A program made the translations under genes and the position numbers. A DNA stretch of 31,684 nt, from positions 1 to 31,684 of the forward strand of contig QANT01005741.1 of assembly GCA_003254885.1 (NCBI GenBank), in the 5' to 3' direction. The stretch comes from Purshia tridentata (Eukaryota; Streptophyta; Magnoliopsida; Rosales; Rosaceae). The notes under the pieces are model-generated. The model was not told where the DNA came from and made no database searches. It worked only from the letters and a program-made list of their open reading frames with translations. This document shows, one piece after another, positions 9,200 to 18,981 of the stretch; within the stretch, counting starts at the first letter, position 1; each line of letters starts with the position of its first letter.

Positions 9200-10045
9200 T
9201 GCTTTCTTTTCTAATTCTGTGTTTAAATATAATTTCTTGTTCTCTATGGTTTGTGTTTTACAATGGTTGATGATGAATTGGGTACATTAGAATTATATAT
9301 GTGCTTTCTTAAGGATCAATACCAACGTTCATAGTTCACAGCAGAAATGCAAGGAACAAGTAATTCTCATAGAACTTGCACAAATCCCACGATCATGTTT
9401 TTTTGGAAGAGACAAAATTAAGACTGCCATTTAATTTGGTACTTCATTTTCTACTAGCTTAGCTACATACAGATAGAGAAAGAGAACTGATTTCTTTCTT
9501 TTTGTATTTGGTGAAGCCTATAAAAAAGAAAATTAAGAAATTTCAAAAAGGTAGACCATTAATGAGTTCGATCACCACCTATCCGCCCAAAAGGGAAACA
9601 TTTTGTAAATGGAAAAATAACTTGCAATTGAGAATTAGCGAGGCATTTATCTCAAATTAATCAAGCCAAAGAAAGATGTATATGCCCAACAAAAAAAAAA
9701 AGGTTGAATGTGGTAAGTTGCAAGGAAAATCAAGAAATTGAAAGCAAAAACCTTCTAGAAAAGAATAAATTCGCATAATTTTTGCATTATGCAATTGCAA
9801 ATAGAAGAAATGAAATCATGGATTTCGATAGTTTGAAGTTTATTTGTGCTATTTTCGGAAATTTCCACACTTTTCTTTTTAAAAACAGATTCAATGTGGG
9901 TCCCACAACTACAGATAAATTATCCATGCATTTAACAGCACTAGCAACGAGCAGAAAAAAACATAATGCATCAAATCATAAAAGTTCACACCCAGATCCT
10001 ACAACCACGTCATCTATCGAAAGATGGATTTCATTTCAACCACTC
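9200..10045 (+). repeat. Duplicated 3' non-coding block, copy 1
   Basis: The downstream sequence of array gene 4 aligns by eye in many patches with the downstream sequence of array gene 5 (14250-15215). Patches include AAAAGGGAAACAT (9587), TTGAGAATTAGCGAGGCAT (9627), AAGTTGAATGTGG-like (9702), GCAAATAGAA (9797), TTTAACAGCA (9931) and ATCCTACAACCACGTCA (9994). The frame open here at 9782-10138 is not open in the partner block, so the block is not coding. Confidence 0.65.
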
Positions 10046-10390
10046 TGTCCTATATATGCTGGCTTTTGTAGTAGATTAATGATTAGTTCATGTTTACACT
10101 CTTTAATTTTTATGCTTATGGATTTTTTTGTCATTTGATTATTGGGTTAATAGTTTCTTTTCTTTAATTAATACAACCATTTTTATATTCATCTTAGCTA
10201 TAGGTTGATCTTAGGCCAAACCTACGGTATTAATATAATTTATATAATTGGGACTGCCTCCATAGCCATTACAAGGCAGACTTAAACTGTGAATTTTGAC
10301 CGCATATTCCACCCAATTTATTATGTATTTTATGTTTTCAAACTATCTGTTAAAGGTCTATATGACCATTACAAATAAGCAAATCCATAT

Positions 10391-10540
10391 AAATTAATAG
10401 AAATTTAGGATTAAATATTTAGTTTCAATACTTTTTTAGAAAATCAGTTTTGTTCATAATTTTTAGATTTGACTACTAATTAATGAACTTGATTTTTAGA
10501 ATAGGTCACAAATTTACAGTCCATTTGTTTGACAAATTTG
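10391..10540 (+). repeat. Dispersed repeat, copy 2 of 2
   Basis: Partner of 5836-6003 (AATTTAGGATTAAATA, then TTAGAATAGGTCACAAATTT, then TTTGACAAATTTG). No coding capacity. Confidence 0.6.
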
Positions 10541-10716
10541 TCATTCTATTGTCTTTTGGGCCATATATGATGGATCTTAAATAAAATTTATAAAGTTTTG
10601 ACAAAATTGTCCTTGATACTTTTATATTGTCTTGGAAATTAGTTAATATAGTTGCAACTTCAGTTTTAGTTGTGATTATACGATACTCAACTTCAAATTT
10701 AGTTGTAAATGAATGA

Positions 10717-10938
10717 CAATCACAGATAAATTGTGATACAGTCACAATTAGGTTGTGACTGAATTGAAATTTTTTTAAGAGAAATTGTATTACAATATAG
10801 TATAAATATAGATCAAAACAATACTTTTACTCAAAATAATACTTACCAAGACAATCACAACTAAATTGTAAGACAGTTACAATTAAGATGTGATTGGATT
10901 GATTTTTTTTAGTTTTAATACAATATAGTATAAATTAA
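10717..10938. repeat. Two-unit tandem repeat, 135-bp period
   Basis: CAATCACA-n-TAAATTGT, then CAGT(C/T)ACAATTA, then ACAATATAGTATAAAT occurs at 10717-10809 and again at 10852-10938. The first unit contains the perfect inverted repeat CAGTCACAA/TTGTGACTG with a 5-bp loop (about 10739-10761). The origin is unknown. It is probably part of an old element. Confidence 0.65.
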
Positions 10939-10939
10939 T

Positions 10940-11230
10940 GTAATAGTATGGTGTAATATATATATATATATTTTATTGTAGTGGCATATAATGTAATATT
11001 TGTGAATTATAGTGCCCTTTACTATATTATTATGTTTGACTTTTCAACTAATACCTAATCTAAAATGCTATTAAATTTTGGTATCTAAACTAAAAAATTA
11101 TTGAAATTTGGTATTTAAAGTCAATTAACCTATAAATTAACTAGTAAAAATATTCTTTTAAGAGATAAATTTTAATAACCGTAAAAAATAATAGATATTC
11201 ACCGTTGAATTGAATTTTTATAAACTAGTC
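10940..11230. other. AT-rich spacer, nothing recognised
   Basis: A (TA)n run near 10958-10971. Otherwise I see no feature. Confidence 0.5.
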
Positions 11231-11238
11231 ATTTCACT

Positions 11239-11344
11239 TAGACCTGGCAAACGGGTCGTGTAGAACGGGTTCGAACCCAAACCGGCAAATTTTCGTGTCG
11301 TTTCGTGTCAGGTTAACGGGTCGTGTACGCTTTTGCCAGGTCTA
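11239..11344. mobile_element. hAT-type MITE, 106 bp
   Basis: Inverted ends TAGACCTGGCAA (11239-11250) and TTGCCAGGTCTA (11333-11344) match perfectly over 12 bp. They are flanked by a perfect 8-bp duplication ATTTCACT (11231-11238 and 11345-11352). The interior repeats ACGGGTCGTGT and similar words. The 8-bp duplication supports the hAT superfamily. This is a separate family from the element at 7110 because its ends differ. Confidence 0.88.
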
Positions 11345-11352
11345 ATTTCACT

Positions 11353-11780
11353 TGTACGCAGTCAATTGTTTGGACCTTTTTTGGCTTCAGTTTTAAGTTA
11401 GTTTTTTTTTTTTTTAATTCAATTNTTTTAAATTCAATTTGGGCCTTCCTGTTTGGGTTGTGTTGTTTTGTTTGCTGTGGGCCTTTGGACTTTGGGCTTG
11501 TATTTTCCCTACCTTTGCGTTCATTTAATACAATTATTATTTCGAACCAAAAAAGTTATTAGGTGGGTTTTTTTTTTTTTTTATCCCACCAATTATTAGG
11601 GTGTTGTAAATTCTTTTATTTATTTTTTATGAATATGTGATTGTAAATTATAATATCCTTTCATCACTGTAGAGAATTGAGAATGGGCTAGACAATGGCA
11701 CATGAAAAAATGACCCAAACGCCATAAATATACAATATGTTGATATTTATTTACTCTGTGTTTTGGGCTATCTATTTCTC
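11353..11780. other. Spacer with T-runs and an ambiguous base
   Basis: Poly(T) runs near 11402-11415 and 11569-11582, with an N at 11425. The frame at 11323-11562 reads through the MITE end and these runs and is not a credible gene. Confidence 0.5.
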
Positions 11781-11789
11781 CATCAAACT

Positions 11790-12345
11790 CTATTCTATAG
11801 GTTCGCAAGGTGTCCAACGAACTTCTGATTACTATTTCGAAAAGACACCTGCAAGTAAATGTGTTCTATTTGCAAATAATGGACATCTCAATGTAGAAGG
11901 GTACATATGCAAATTGGGCTGAAGCAGGGCTAAACATAAGATCTATATCCGAATATTTTACTTTTGTTGGAAGTAATCTGGTCACTTGGAGAAGTAAGAA
12001 GCAAGAGGTTGTTGGAAGATTAAGTGCATAAACTTATGGAGTACAGGAATTGATATGGATTCATATACTTATGACATAATTGGGATTAAGGGGCCTTCAA
12101 GGCCTATGGGTCTTTGTTGTGATAATAAGTGTGCAATACATATTGCATATAATCCAATTAAACATGATCAAACCAAACATGTGGATGTGAATCGATACTT
12201 CATAAAGGAGAAACTCGATGACAAACTTATTCAATTTTCATTTTTTAAATTTGAAAATCAGTTAATAGATATTTTGTAAATGCAATATCAAGATAAGTAT
12301 TACATGTGTGAAGTGTGATATTTATGCTCAAACTTAAAAAGGGAG
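11790..12345 (+). pseudogene. Ty1/copia polyprotein remnant (end of RT to RNase H)
   Basis: Broken frames read in order as the C-terminal part of a copia polyprotein. F-E-K-T-P-x-S-K and N-G-H-L-N-V-E-G-Y appear near 11838-11910, then V-G-S-N-L-V-T-W-R-S-K-K-Q near 11965-12005, then C-D-N-K-C-A-I-H-I-A-Y-N-P and H-D-Q-T-K-H-V-D-V-N-R-Y-F-I-K-E-K near 12118-12210. These resemble the W-R-S-K-K-Q and L-Y-C-D-N-K / K-H-I-D-v-x-x-H-F-I-R-E-K motifs of plant copia RNase H. Several stops and frameshifts, and the loss of gag, protease, integrase and most of RT, show it is dead and 5'-truncated. Confidence 0.85.
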
Positions 12346-12519
12346 TGTTAATAATAAGTCCTAATTAGTATAAAATCTACTTATTTATTAGGTTTTCTAG
12401 CCCATATGGAAAGAGTAGGTTGAGCTCAGTAGAGTTTAGTTTTATAATCTATAAATACGTCATATTGAGGAATTAGTAAATAATAAATAATATTTTTTCT
12501 CAATTCTACTTTTTCTACA
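12346..12519 (+). mobile_element. 3' LTR of the copia remnant
   Basis: The purine-rich stretch AAAAAGGGAG (12336-12345) is a polypurine tract. It is followed at once by TGTTA, and the segment ends TTCTACA at 12519, giving the TG...CA ends of a short (174-bp) LTR. The interior has a TATAAATA-type box near 12450-12458. No 5' LTR copy was seen in the window, so a target duplication cannot be tested. Confidence 0.75.
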
Positions 12520-13500
12520 ACAAGCCAAAAATAAACTCCAACTGTATTTGATTATATTTTAACTTCCAATACAAACAAAAAATTAGATCGCAAGATAGAT
12601 ATTTTTAATTCTATATGTTAAACAAGAAATTTGGTAATTTGACAAGAAAACAAATATACAAAATACCTGACGCCCTCGTTTTCAGTAGGTCCGAGGGAAT
12701 AGGAAGTAATGGATTATAAGGATTACAAAAGGAAGCTTCTAGACAATGGTTCCAGGACACGTAGCCAAATACAACAAACGCCGCAGCGAAACAGGCCCAC
12801 TACACGGAGGCATTTCCAGGACACGTGGCTGAAGCGGGTGACCTCAGCAGTCAGCCGTCAGCAACAAATGATTGCCGACACAAAGCAGCGACGTTGTGGA
12901 ATAAGTAGACAAGATTCCCTTCCCTATAAATTTACGGGGGAGACTTTTTTTCAACGATTTATTTGCTAATATTCAATATATTGTTATGTTACCGCTTTTC
13001 CAACTATATTTCACTATATTTCCAATCTAAATTAATAACACCAAATTGTTCTGTAAATTAACAAAATAAAAAGTTACATCAAAACTATTGGAATTATTAA
13101 TTATAGTACAATAGCTTTATAGGATAAAGTCCAAACACCAATACAATTCATATTGGAGAAAATTCCAATCTTTAAATTCATCATTGGATCCGAAATATCC
13201 CCCATATATATAGATATCCGTATATGTATTTAAATCTCTGTTATATTTATTTTTACTTGTTTAAATACTAATTTAATACTAATCATGTATTACTAATTTA
13301 GGAATTATGAATCTGAGATTATAATACCATACCATTCAAAAAGTAATAAGGTTATATTTTTTATTTATTTTGATGTAGCATTAGATTTATAATATACAAT
13401 TAAACTTAATAATTAAGTAAAAATAAATTGAGGAGAAAAATAAACAAATGATGCAGATACATCATAACCGGAAGGATAAGAATTGAAAGAGTCCATTCTC
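12520..13500. other. Spacer upstream of array gene 5
   Basis: The part at 12690-12960 is less AT-rich, with a direct repeat CCAGGACACGT-A/G-GC (near 12751 and 12827), a CAGCAGTCAGCCGTCAGCAA stretch shared with 7988, and a TATA-like CCCTATAAATTT at 12921. It may be an old promoter or LTR piece. The frame at 12709-12969 has no family features. The rest is AT-rich with nothing recognised. Confidence 0.45.
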
Positions 13501-13510
13501 AGAGTCTAAA

Positions 13511-13538
13511 GCGCGTCGCCACGACGTTACAAGCGCGT
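13511..13538 (+). promoter_or_regulatory. Two CGCG boxes upstream of array gene 5
   Basis: GCGCGT occurs at 13511-13516 and again at 13533-13538 within AAGCGCGTGG, 151 and 129 bp before the ATG. ACGACGTTAC lies between them. A TATA-like TATTTAAA sits at 13622-13629, only 33 bp before the ATG, against 77-94 bp in the other copies. The leader here is therefore much shorter. Confidence 0.5.
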
Positions 13539-13661
13539 GGTTACAAGCGCCTCCTCCACCTCCCTCCAGGATGTTTCCTAAAGCTACCCACTTTTTTTTC
13601 TATCTCCTCAGTTTGCTCCTCTATTTAAAGGCAGCAAAATGAATGACAAAGCATACAAGAG

Positions 13662-14051
13662 ATGGAAATGGAAATGAAGAAAGACTCAGAAGCAGAGAAG
13701 GCGTTTATAAACTTGAACCCAGATGGGGATGAAGACTCCGACCCCATAACGGACCCAAAAGAGCTGAAAGAGATGGTGATAATGATCAACAACAACCCTC
13801 CTCAGCTCCAGCCTACATATACTTGTTTTCTCAAACCAAAAGCTGGAACTGTAATTCCAGCAAAGAGGAGGTCAGTAAAGTCCAGGATATTCGATGATAT
13901 ATGGGAACTCTTTTGCTCTGTTACAGGCACTACTACTATTGCTCCTTCTTCTTCCAATTCTGCCCAAACCCACGAGGCTGCTGCTAAAACATCAAACATG
14001 CCCAAGAAGAAGATCATGATCAGTAACCAGGTTTACCCAAGCCCACCATAG
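13662..14051 (+). CDS. Small array protein, copy 5 (129 aa, most complete)
   Basis: Intronless gene starting MEMEMKK, family not recognised. An acidic insert (D-G-D-E-D-S-D, about residues 21-28) and a longer spacer before the Y-T-C-F-L-K-P-K segment are unique to this copy. The core reads RRSVKSRIFDDIWELF (about residues 70-85). A Thr/Ser/Ala-rich linker follows, then a basic P-K-K-K stretch and the C-terminus SNQVYPSPP. There is no signal peptide or membrane span. It has diverged from copies 1, 2 and 4 but kept both the core and the C-terminal nonapeptide, which argues that these two parts are constrained. Confidence 0.75.
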   Translation: MEMEMKKDSEAEKAFINLNPDGDEDSDPITDPKELKEMVIMINNNPPQLQPTYTCFLKPKAGTVIPAKRRSVKSRIFDDIWELFCSVTGTTTIAPSSSNSAQTHEAAAKTSNMPKKKIMISNQVYPSPP

Positions 14052-14249
14052 CATCACCATGCAATGCATATTTATAAAGACCTGCAAATTAATGCTTACT
14101 TGTGATTTCTATTAATTAATTGCCCTCTCTACAGGTGTGCTCTACTTTTTTTCTCTTGTGGTATATGTATACATTCTATTGGTATTGTTCATTTCTCTGC
14201 AGGCTTATTAGTAGATCAATGGGTGTGATATTATATATATAAGATCAGG

Positions 14250-15032
14250 TAGCTACTTTCTTTTCTAATTCTGTGCCCCTTCTAATTTACTTTCTTTCTT
14301 GCTATTTTTTGGCTATTGAAATTGGGATGTGATGATTAATTGAGTTTGGAATTTTGGATCGATTTTAATTTATAGCAATACCAATATTCGTAATTTCCTA
14401 GTCCACAACAGATATGGATGATTCCGATGATCCAGTTTTTGAAAGCAGACAAAGTGGAAGATTCTGGTTCGCTTTCTACTTGCTAGAGAGACAAAAGAAG
14501 TACAGACATTTTTGTTGTTTGTTGTTTTGTTTTTGTTCTTTATTGTGTGTTTAATTAGGTGAAGTGAAGGATATTAAAAAGTATATTAAGAAAGATATAT
14601 AACTCATATTGAAAAAAGGGATAAAGAGGCTAGAGCTCTCATAGACCATTGAGTACAATCAGTACGTCATCTGTTTGACCCCAAAATCTAAAAGGGAAAC
14701 ATAAGGAAATGGAACGGAACTAGCATTGAGAATTGGTGAGGCATATGAATGAAGATGTATATATAAGTGGGTTTCCACCTCTATTAATAATATGTTATTA
14801 AATGTATTATAAGAGATGTGATGTGATGCAAAGAGTTTTATCCGAAAGGAATATCTCACGTTAATCAACCCAAAGAAAGAAATCATGCCCAAAAAAGTTG
14901 AATGTGGCATGTTGGAAAATCAAGATATTGATGTTCTTAAAATTAAAAAAATTAGCATCATTTTCTAACTTATGCAAATAGAAAGGGTGACATCAATTGA
15001 ATTGGGTTTGCCTTTCCTTTTTTTGTCAATGG

Positions 15033-15067
<35 letters not shown>

Positions 15068-15215
15068 TAAATTTCCATAACATATCTAAAGCTCATAGTA
15101 TATTAATGTATTTAACAACATACGCAATCAGATGAAACATAACCCACCATATCATAAAACTTCATCATATCCTACAACAATGTCACCTGATAAAATAATG
15201 AAGAGCTGGGTGGGG
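14250..15215 (+). repeat. Duplicated 3' non-coding block, copy 2
   Basis: Downstream partner of 9200-10045. Patches include AAAGGGAAACATAAGGAAATGG (split match, 14693), TTGAGAATTGGTGAGGCAT (14727), CAACCCAAAGAAAGA (14866), TATGCAAATAGAAAGG (14973) and ATCCTACAACAATGTCACC (15171). It contains a (GA)n run at about 15037-15064 that the partner lacks. No shared open frame exists. Confidence 0.65.
15037..15064. repeat. (GA)n microsatellite
   Basis: About 14 GA units inside the duplicated 3' block. Confidence 0.9.
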
Positions 15216-15319
15216 GAAAAAAAGGGCATCTAAGGGGACTTAATTCTTGATAATAAAAAATACATATGATCTGCCCTGAACCACAATTCAGTAACATGGT
15301 TTGGAGTTCCCTTGCTCAC

Positions 15320-16638
15320 TCATTCTGGTTCAGGTGAACCGCCGGGGACCAGCTGCATTGAGAACAAAATATTAGAAGATTGATTCAAACAGCTTAAACA
15401 TCTGTCATATGTGTTTTATAAGGTTCTAGCTTCTATTGCAAAAGCTTGAAAAAAATAGTTTATGCATACAAATTTAAGGGGAGGGAAATTATTTGGGATT
15501 TGGAACTCCTTTGCATAACCTTATTGTAAGGATTCCAAAACTATGCCACGTGGAGTGCATTATACAAACTAGACACACACAAAAACCCAATGTCTTACTT
15601 ACAATCGCAATATTGTTTCCGTTGAGTAAAATTTGATCAAGCTTGGTTATCCGTCTTCCTTCAGCAGTAATCTCACTGTGACAGAAACAGAGAAGCAGAC
15701 ATCCAAACCAAATAAAATGCCTTTCAATATTCGCAGGTATAGTATATCACAAAGTGGACAAATCATTATAGTAAATAGAGTGTAAACAGCACATGTGCAA
15801 ACAGAACAATTCCATAGCTTTATCAGCTTGTCAAAATATTATAAACCTATGTTTCAATTGGTCCTCATTGCAACACCCAATTCCAAATATTATGGCATAC
15901 ATAAAATGAAGTGATCTACAGATGAGTAGATGACTCATTCTATATTGTGAACATTTTCATAGCAACTAAACCAGACACTGATTTTTATCTGAATAGAACA
16001 ATAATGAAAGTAAATAGTGGTGTTCTCATATACAAACTAAGTCATACTCAACTATTCACAATGTGCATAGCAAGAATCTTAATTCTAGTCGTTCAACATC
16101 AAAAACCATAAGTCCCCGTTGTATAGAACTGGGAATTGTGTCCGCCTTCATTTAAGCTTTCAATGTTAATTGAAGAATAACAAAACATATTTCCTTACTT
16201 CCCAAGCCAGTAAAGCAACTATGCAGTATTAAAGCAGAGTTCTTTTTTATAAATTGCATAAAAAGCCTAAAGCCAGTATCCACATTAACACCCAACACTT
16301 AACTTTCTACTGCCACTCCTTAAAATCCCAAATATTAGGGTTTCATGCTAAAAGTATGGAATAGAAGTGAGGGAGAGAGAGTCATACTATTCAGTGACGT
16401 CTTCGAGCACCATGTTGACGTAGACATCGAAACCCCTTAGAGTACCTACGAGTTCCTTGTCCCCCTTCATTATCACCCATATTTTCGACCCAATGCACCG
16501 GTCGATTAACTCTGCGAATTTTTTCACCAAAACACCTCAGATAGTCCGTTTGATTTTCTCGAGAAAGTGAGAGAAAATATAAGAAAGAAAAAAGCGGTTT
16601 ATACCTGATGGGAGAAGCTGCGAGGGATTGTTGGCCAT
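15320..16638 (-). CDS. LSM5: U6 snRNA-associated Sm-like protein LSm5
   Basis: Complete four-exon gene on the minus strand. Coding exons are 16638-16605, 16511-16388, 15675-15603 and 15352-15320, and every intron is GT...AG. The 264 nt give 87 aa plus TGA, the usual size for plant LSm5. The protein starts [20 protein letters not shown] and has the Sm1 motif with [10 protein letters not shown] and [12 protein letters not shown], then the Sm2 motif with [14 protein letters not shown] (about residues 68-81). LSm5 belongs to the LSm1-7 ring (cytoplasmic mRNA decapping) and the LSm2-8 ring (nuclear U6 snRNA). Intron 2 (16387-15676) is the longest at 712 bp. The gene points away from the DUF1644 gene. 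Confidence 0.97.
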
Positions 16639-16639
16639 A

Positions 16640-17115
16640 GGAGGAGAACCAGAGAGCCTTGGCTGCTGCGATAGCGAAACGAGTTGCGGAGCTTTTTGGC
16701 TGCAGTCTTTGACTGTGATTATGAGTTTGGACTCGGTACTTCGGTTTTAAAGAGCGCGCTGTTGATATTGTGCTAGATTACAAAACTACCCTTGCCGTTT
16801 TTCTATTTTTACCTTACTGTTTTTTCTTACGAAAAAAAAACCCCCTTGTATTATTACTTAGTCGAACTGTCTAATGGTAAACAAATTTTTAAATGTCAAA
16901 GACGTGAAAATGGATGGTGGAGGAAGCATGAATCATTAGGTATAAATAAATAAATTAGGTGGAGTTAGGGATGGTGGGCTTTTGATGCGTGAACTTGAAA
17001 GCATTTATACAATTGTAGTTGAATAATTAAAGGAAAATAATTGTTTATTTCAATTTTATACAATGGGAAATTTTTGCTCATCTAATATGTGATTTGGGGT
17101 CATTATACTGCCGGA
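16640..17115. other. LSM5 upstream region
   Basis: Short intergenic DNA with a GAGCGCGC motif near 16751 and AT-rich sequence beyond. No further gene is seen. LSM5 transcription probably starts within the first 100 bp. Confidence 0.5.
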
Positions 17116-17117
17116 CC

Positions 17118-17300
17118 AAATAGATTTTGTGGAAATGTGGGTAAAAAGTAGTGAATTTATAACATTTTATAATATGAACATAATTAATTACATATCTTTT
17201 ACTCACCACTTTTTCTTTTTGCACTCACATTTAATTATATTCATATTCAAAAATGTGATAAATTCACCACTTTTTACTCACATTTCCACAAAATCTATTT
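17118..17300. mobile_element. MITE-like long inverted repeat, 183 bp
   Basis: AAATAGATTTTGTGGAAATG at the left end is repeated inverted at the right end. The two arms of about 70 bp (17118-17188 and 17230-17300) pair with only around seven mismatches, leaving a loop of about 40 bp. This would form a long RNA or DNA hairpin. No clear target duplication was found, so the superfamily is unassigned. The frame at 17129-17320 simply crosses the palindrome. Confidence 0.75.
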
Positions 17301-17571
17301 ACTTGCATTTTTGTAGGTAAATTTTGATTTACTAATTTTTTTATAAAAATAATTCTTTAATAGAAGTGTAAAAAATAGACAATTCAAAATTTTTAAATTT
17401 TATATAAAATAGACTCCATTAATATATCGTGTTAAAACTTATGTCAAAGATAAAATGTCACGCATCCGCCCTTTGTTATATATCACATTAACGTGATGGA
17501 TGCAAATAAGTGTATGAAGAATCAAAACACAAGCTACCTGCAATGGGGTCGTACAACCACCTGATTCGCGC

Positions 17572-17670
17572 CACGTGTCATGAACAGACAAGGTAGTCTC
17601 GACCGCTCCATCAAGGCGGTTGCAAGAGCCACTGATTACCCTCCAGGCCTCGAAGGCGCGCTATAAATAT
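17572..17670 (+). promoter_or_regulatory. Likely core promoter of the DUF1644 gene
   Basis: CACGTGTC at 17572-17579 is a G-box/ABRE-type element. CTATAAATAT at 17661-17670 is a strong TATA box. Transcription would start near 17695, about 1.5 kb before the ATG, so a spliced leader is expected. AACTGCAG at about 18467-18474 looks like an acceptor and G|GTAAGT at 18719/18720 is a good donor, which suggests a leader exon at 18475-18719. The last acceptor before the ATG is not clear. Confidence 0.55.
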
Positions 17671-18962
17671 CGAAATCGGTTCACATAACGTTTCCTCCAC
17701 AATTCCCAAATTTCTTCTGTAACGAGTTCTACGACACCTGCACGCAATCAATCCCACCCTTCACCAATATTCAAGGACGAATTTCTTCTCTTCTTTTGTA
17801 AATCCTTATCTTCTTTGCGTGTATTCAATTTCCATTAATTTGTTCATGTTGATCTAATTACTTTGCTGGATTTGATTTGGTGTGATATTTGTTGAATTGG
17901 TTTGCTTACTAGCTTTTGATGTCATCTCTTTTAACCTTGATACAATACCCTTTGTTTTGAATTGGTTGATGATTGGAATTTTGGGATAATGCTATAGTTA
18001 GGGTTAGGGGTTGGATGCGATTTGGGGTTTATCTGTGGGTTTAACTATTGGTTTTGATTGGGTAAAGATGGATACCTTGTGATATTAGAATGGGCATGTT
18101 GATCCATACCTGTTGAAATTCTCAGTTTCTGTTTAATCCTGCTTATTTTTATTTGGGTTTTCAGTCATTAAAATTCTAGTTCAAAATTAGTCTGTGATCT
18201 GATGCATGCATATTTGTTTCTAATTTTTTTTAAAAAATAAATAAATCGAGAGAACTAGATTTATTTCAGGTGTTAGGGAAGTTTTTTATACTGGGTATGA
18301 ATTATGTTTATGGTTTCTGTAATTTGGAATCTTAAGTTTGTAACAATATTTATAGTCACTTCAACAAAAATTATTTCTTCTGTTGCTTAATAATTTAATT
18401 CTATACATGACAGAAATCGCTGGACTAAGATATTGTGTGCATGACAATACTTCTGTCTTGTGGTATAACTGCAGGTCCCAGTGTCATTGGTGACTTTCTG
18501 GCCTGAGAAGTAGTCGTTAATTATTTAATCAAGAATTATATTCCTTCAAGTTCTGTAGTGCTGTCTGTTTGCTGCATTATTATTGTCACATTTTGGAGCA
18601 TTTGTAAGAGTGATTGCATTCTGAATTCTGTTAGAGTCGAGTAAAGATTCAGTATTTTTCAGTTGGTAGTGCAAATTCAGAAGCTCCAGTAGGGAACGTG
18701 TTTAGCGCTTCGCATTTTGGTAAGTGTATATGTAGTTGAATGACTCCTTGTCTTTTCTATTAACTTTGAATATGTATTCAAATCACATGTGTTTTGATTA
18801 TGGAGTTCTTATTATATTATATATTTGCAATTAAATGGGATTAATCATAATTATTCTTATATCACACAATTTTTTGAGATAAAATGAAGTATAGTTTGGG
18901 CACTTATAAATTGTTCTTAATTTGACAAATTATAGACATAGCATAGAACAGTGCCATCTAAT

Positions 18963-18981
18963 TGTGTGTGTGTGTGTGTGT
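18963..18981. repeat. (GT)n microsatellite in the leader intron
   Basis: About nine GT units upstream of the DUF1644 start codon, in the presumed leader intron. Confidence 0.85.

Noticed and set aside
9782..10138. 118-aa plus-strand frame
   Set aside because: It starts at a non-ATG codon and lies in the duplicated 3' block, where the partner copy is not open.
11265..11280. tRNA-like T-arm GGTTCGAACCC
   Set aside because: There is no acceptor stem, D-arm or anticodon arm around it. It is a palindrome within the 106-bp MITE.
12709..12969. 86-aa plus-strand frame (starts MDYKDYKRK)
   Set aside because: It has no domain, sits in a segment that resembles old promoter or LTR sequence, and contains a TATA-like motif near its end. 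The similarity of its first residues to a FLAG tag is chance.
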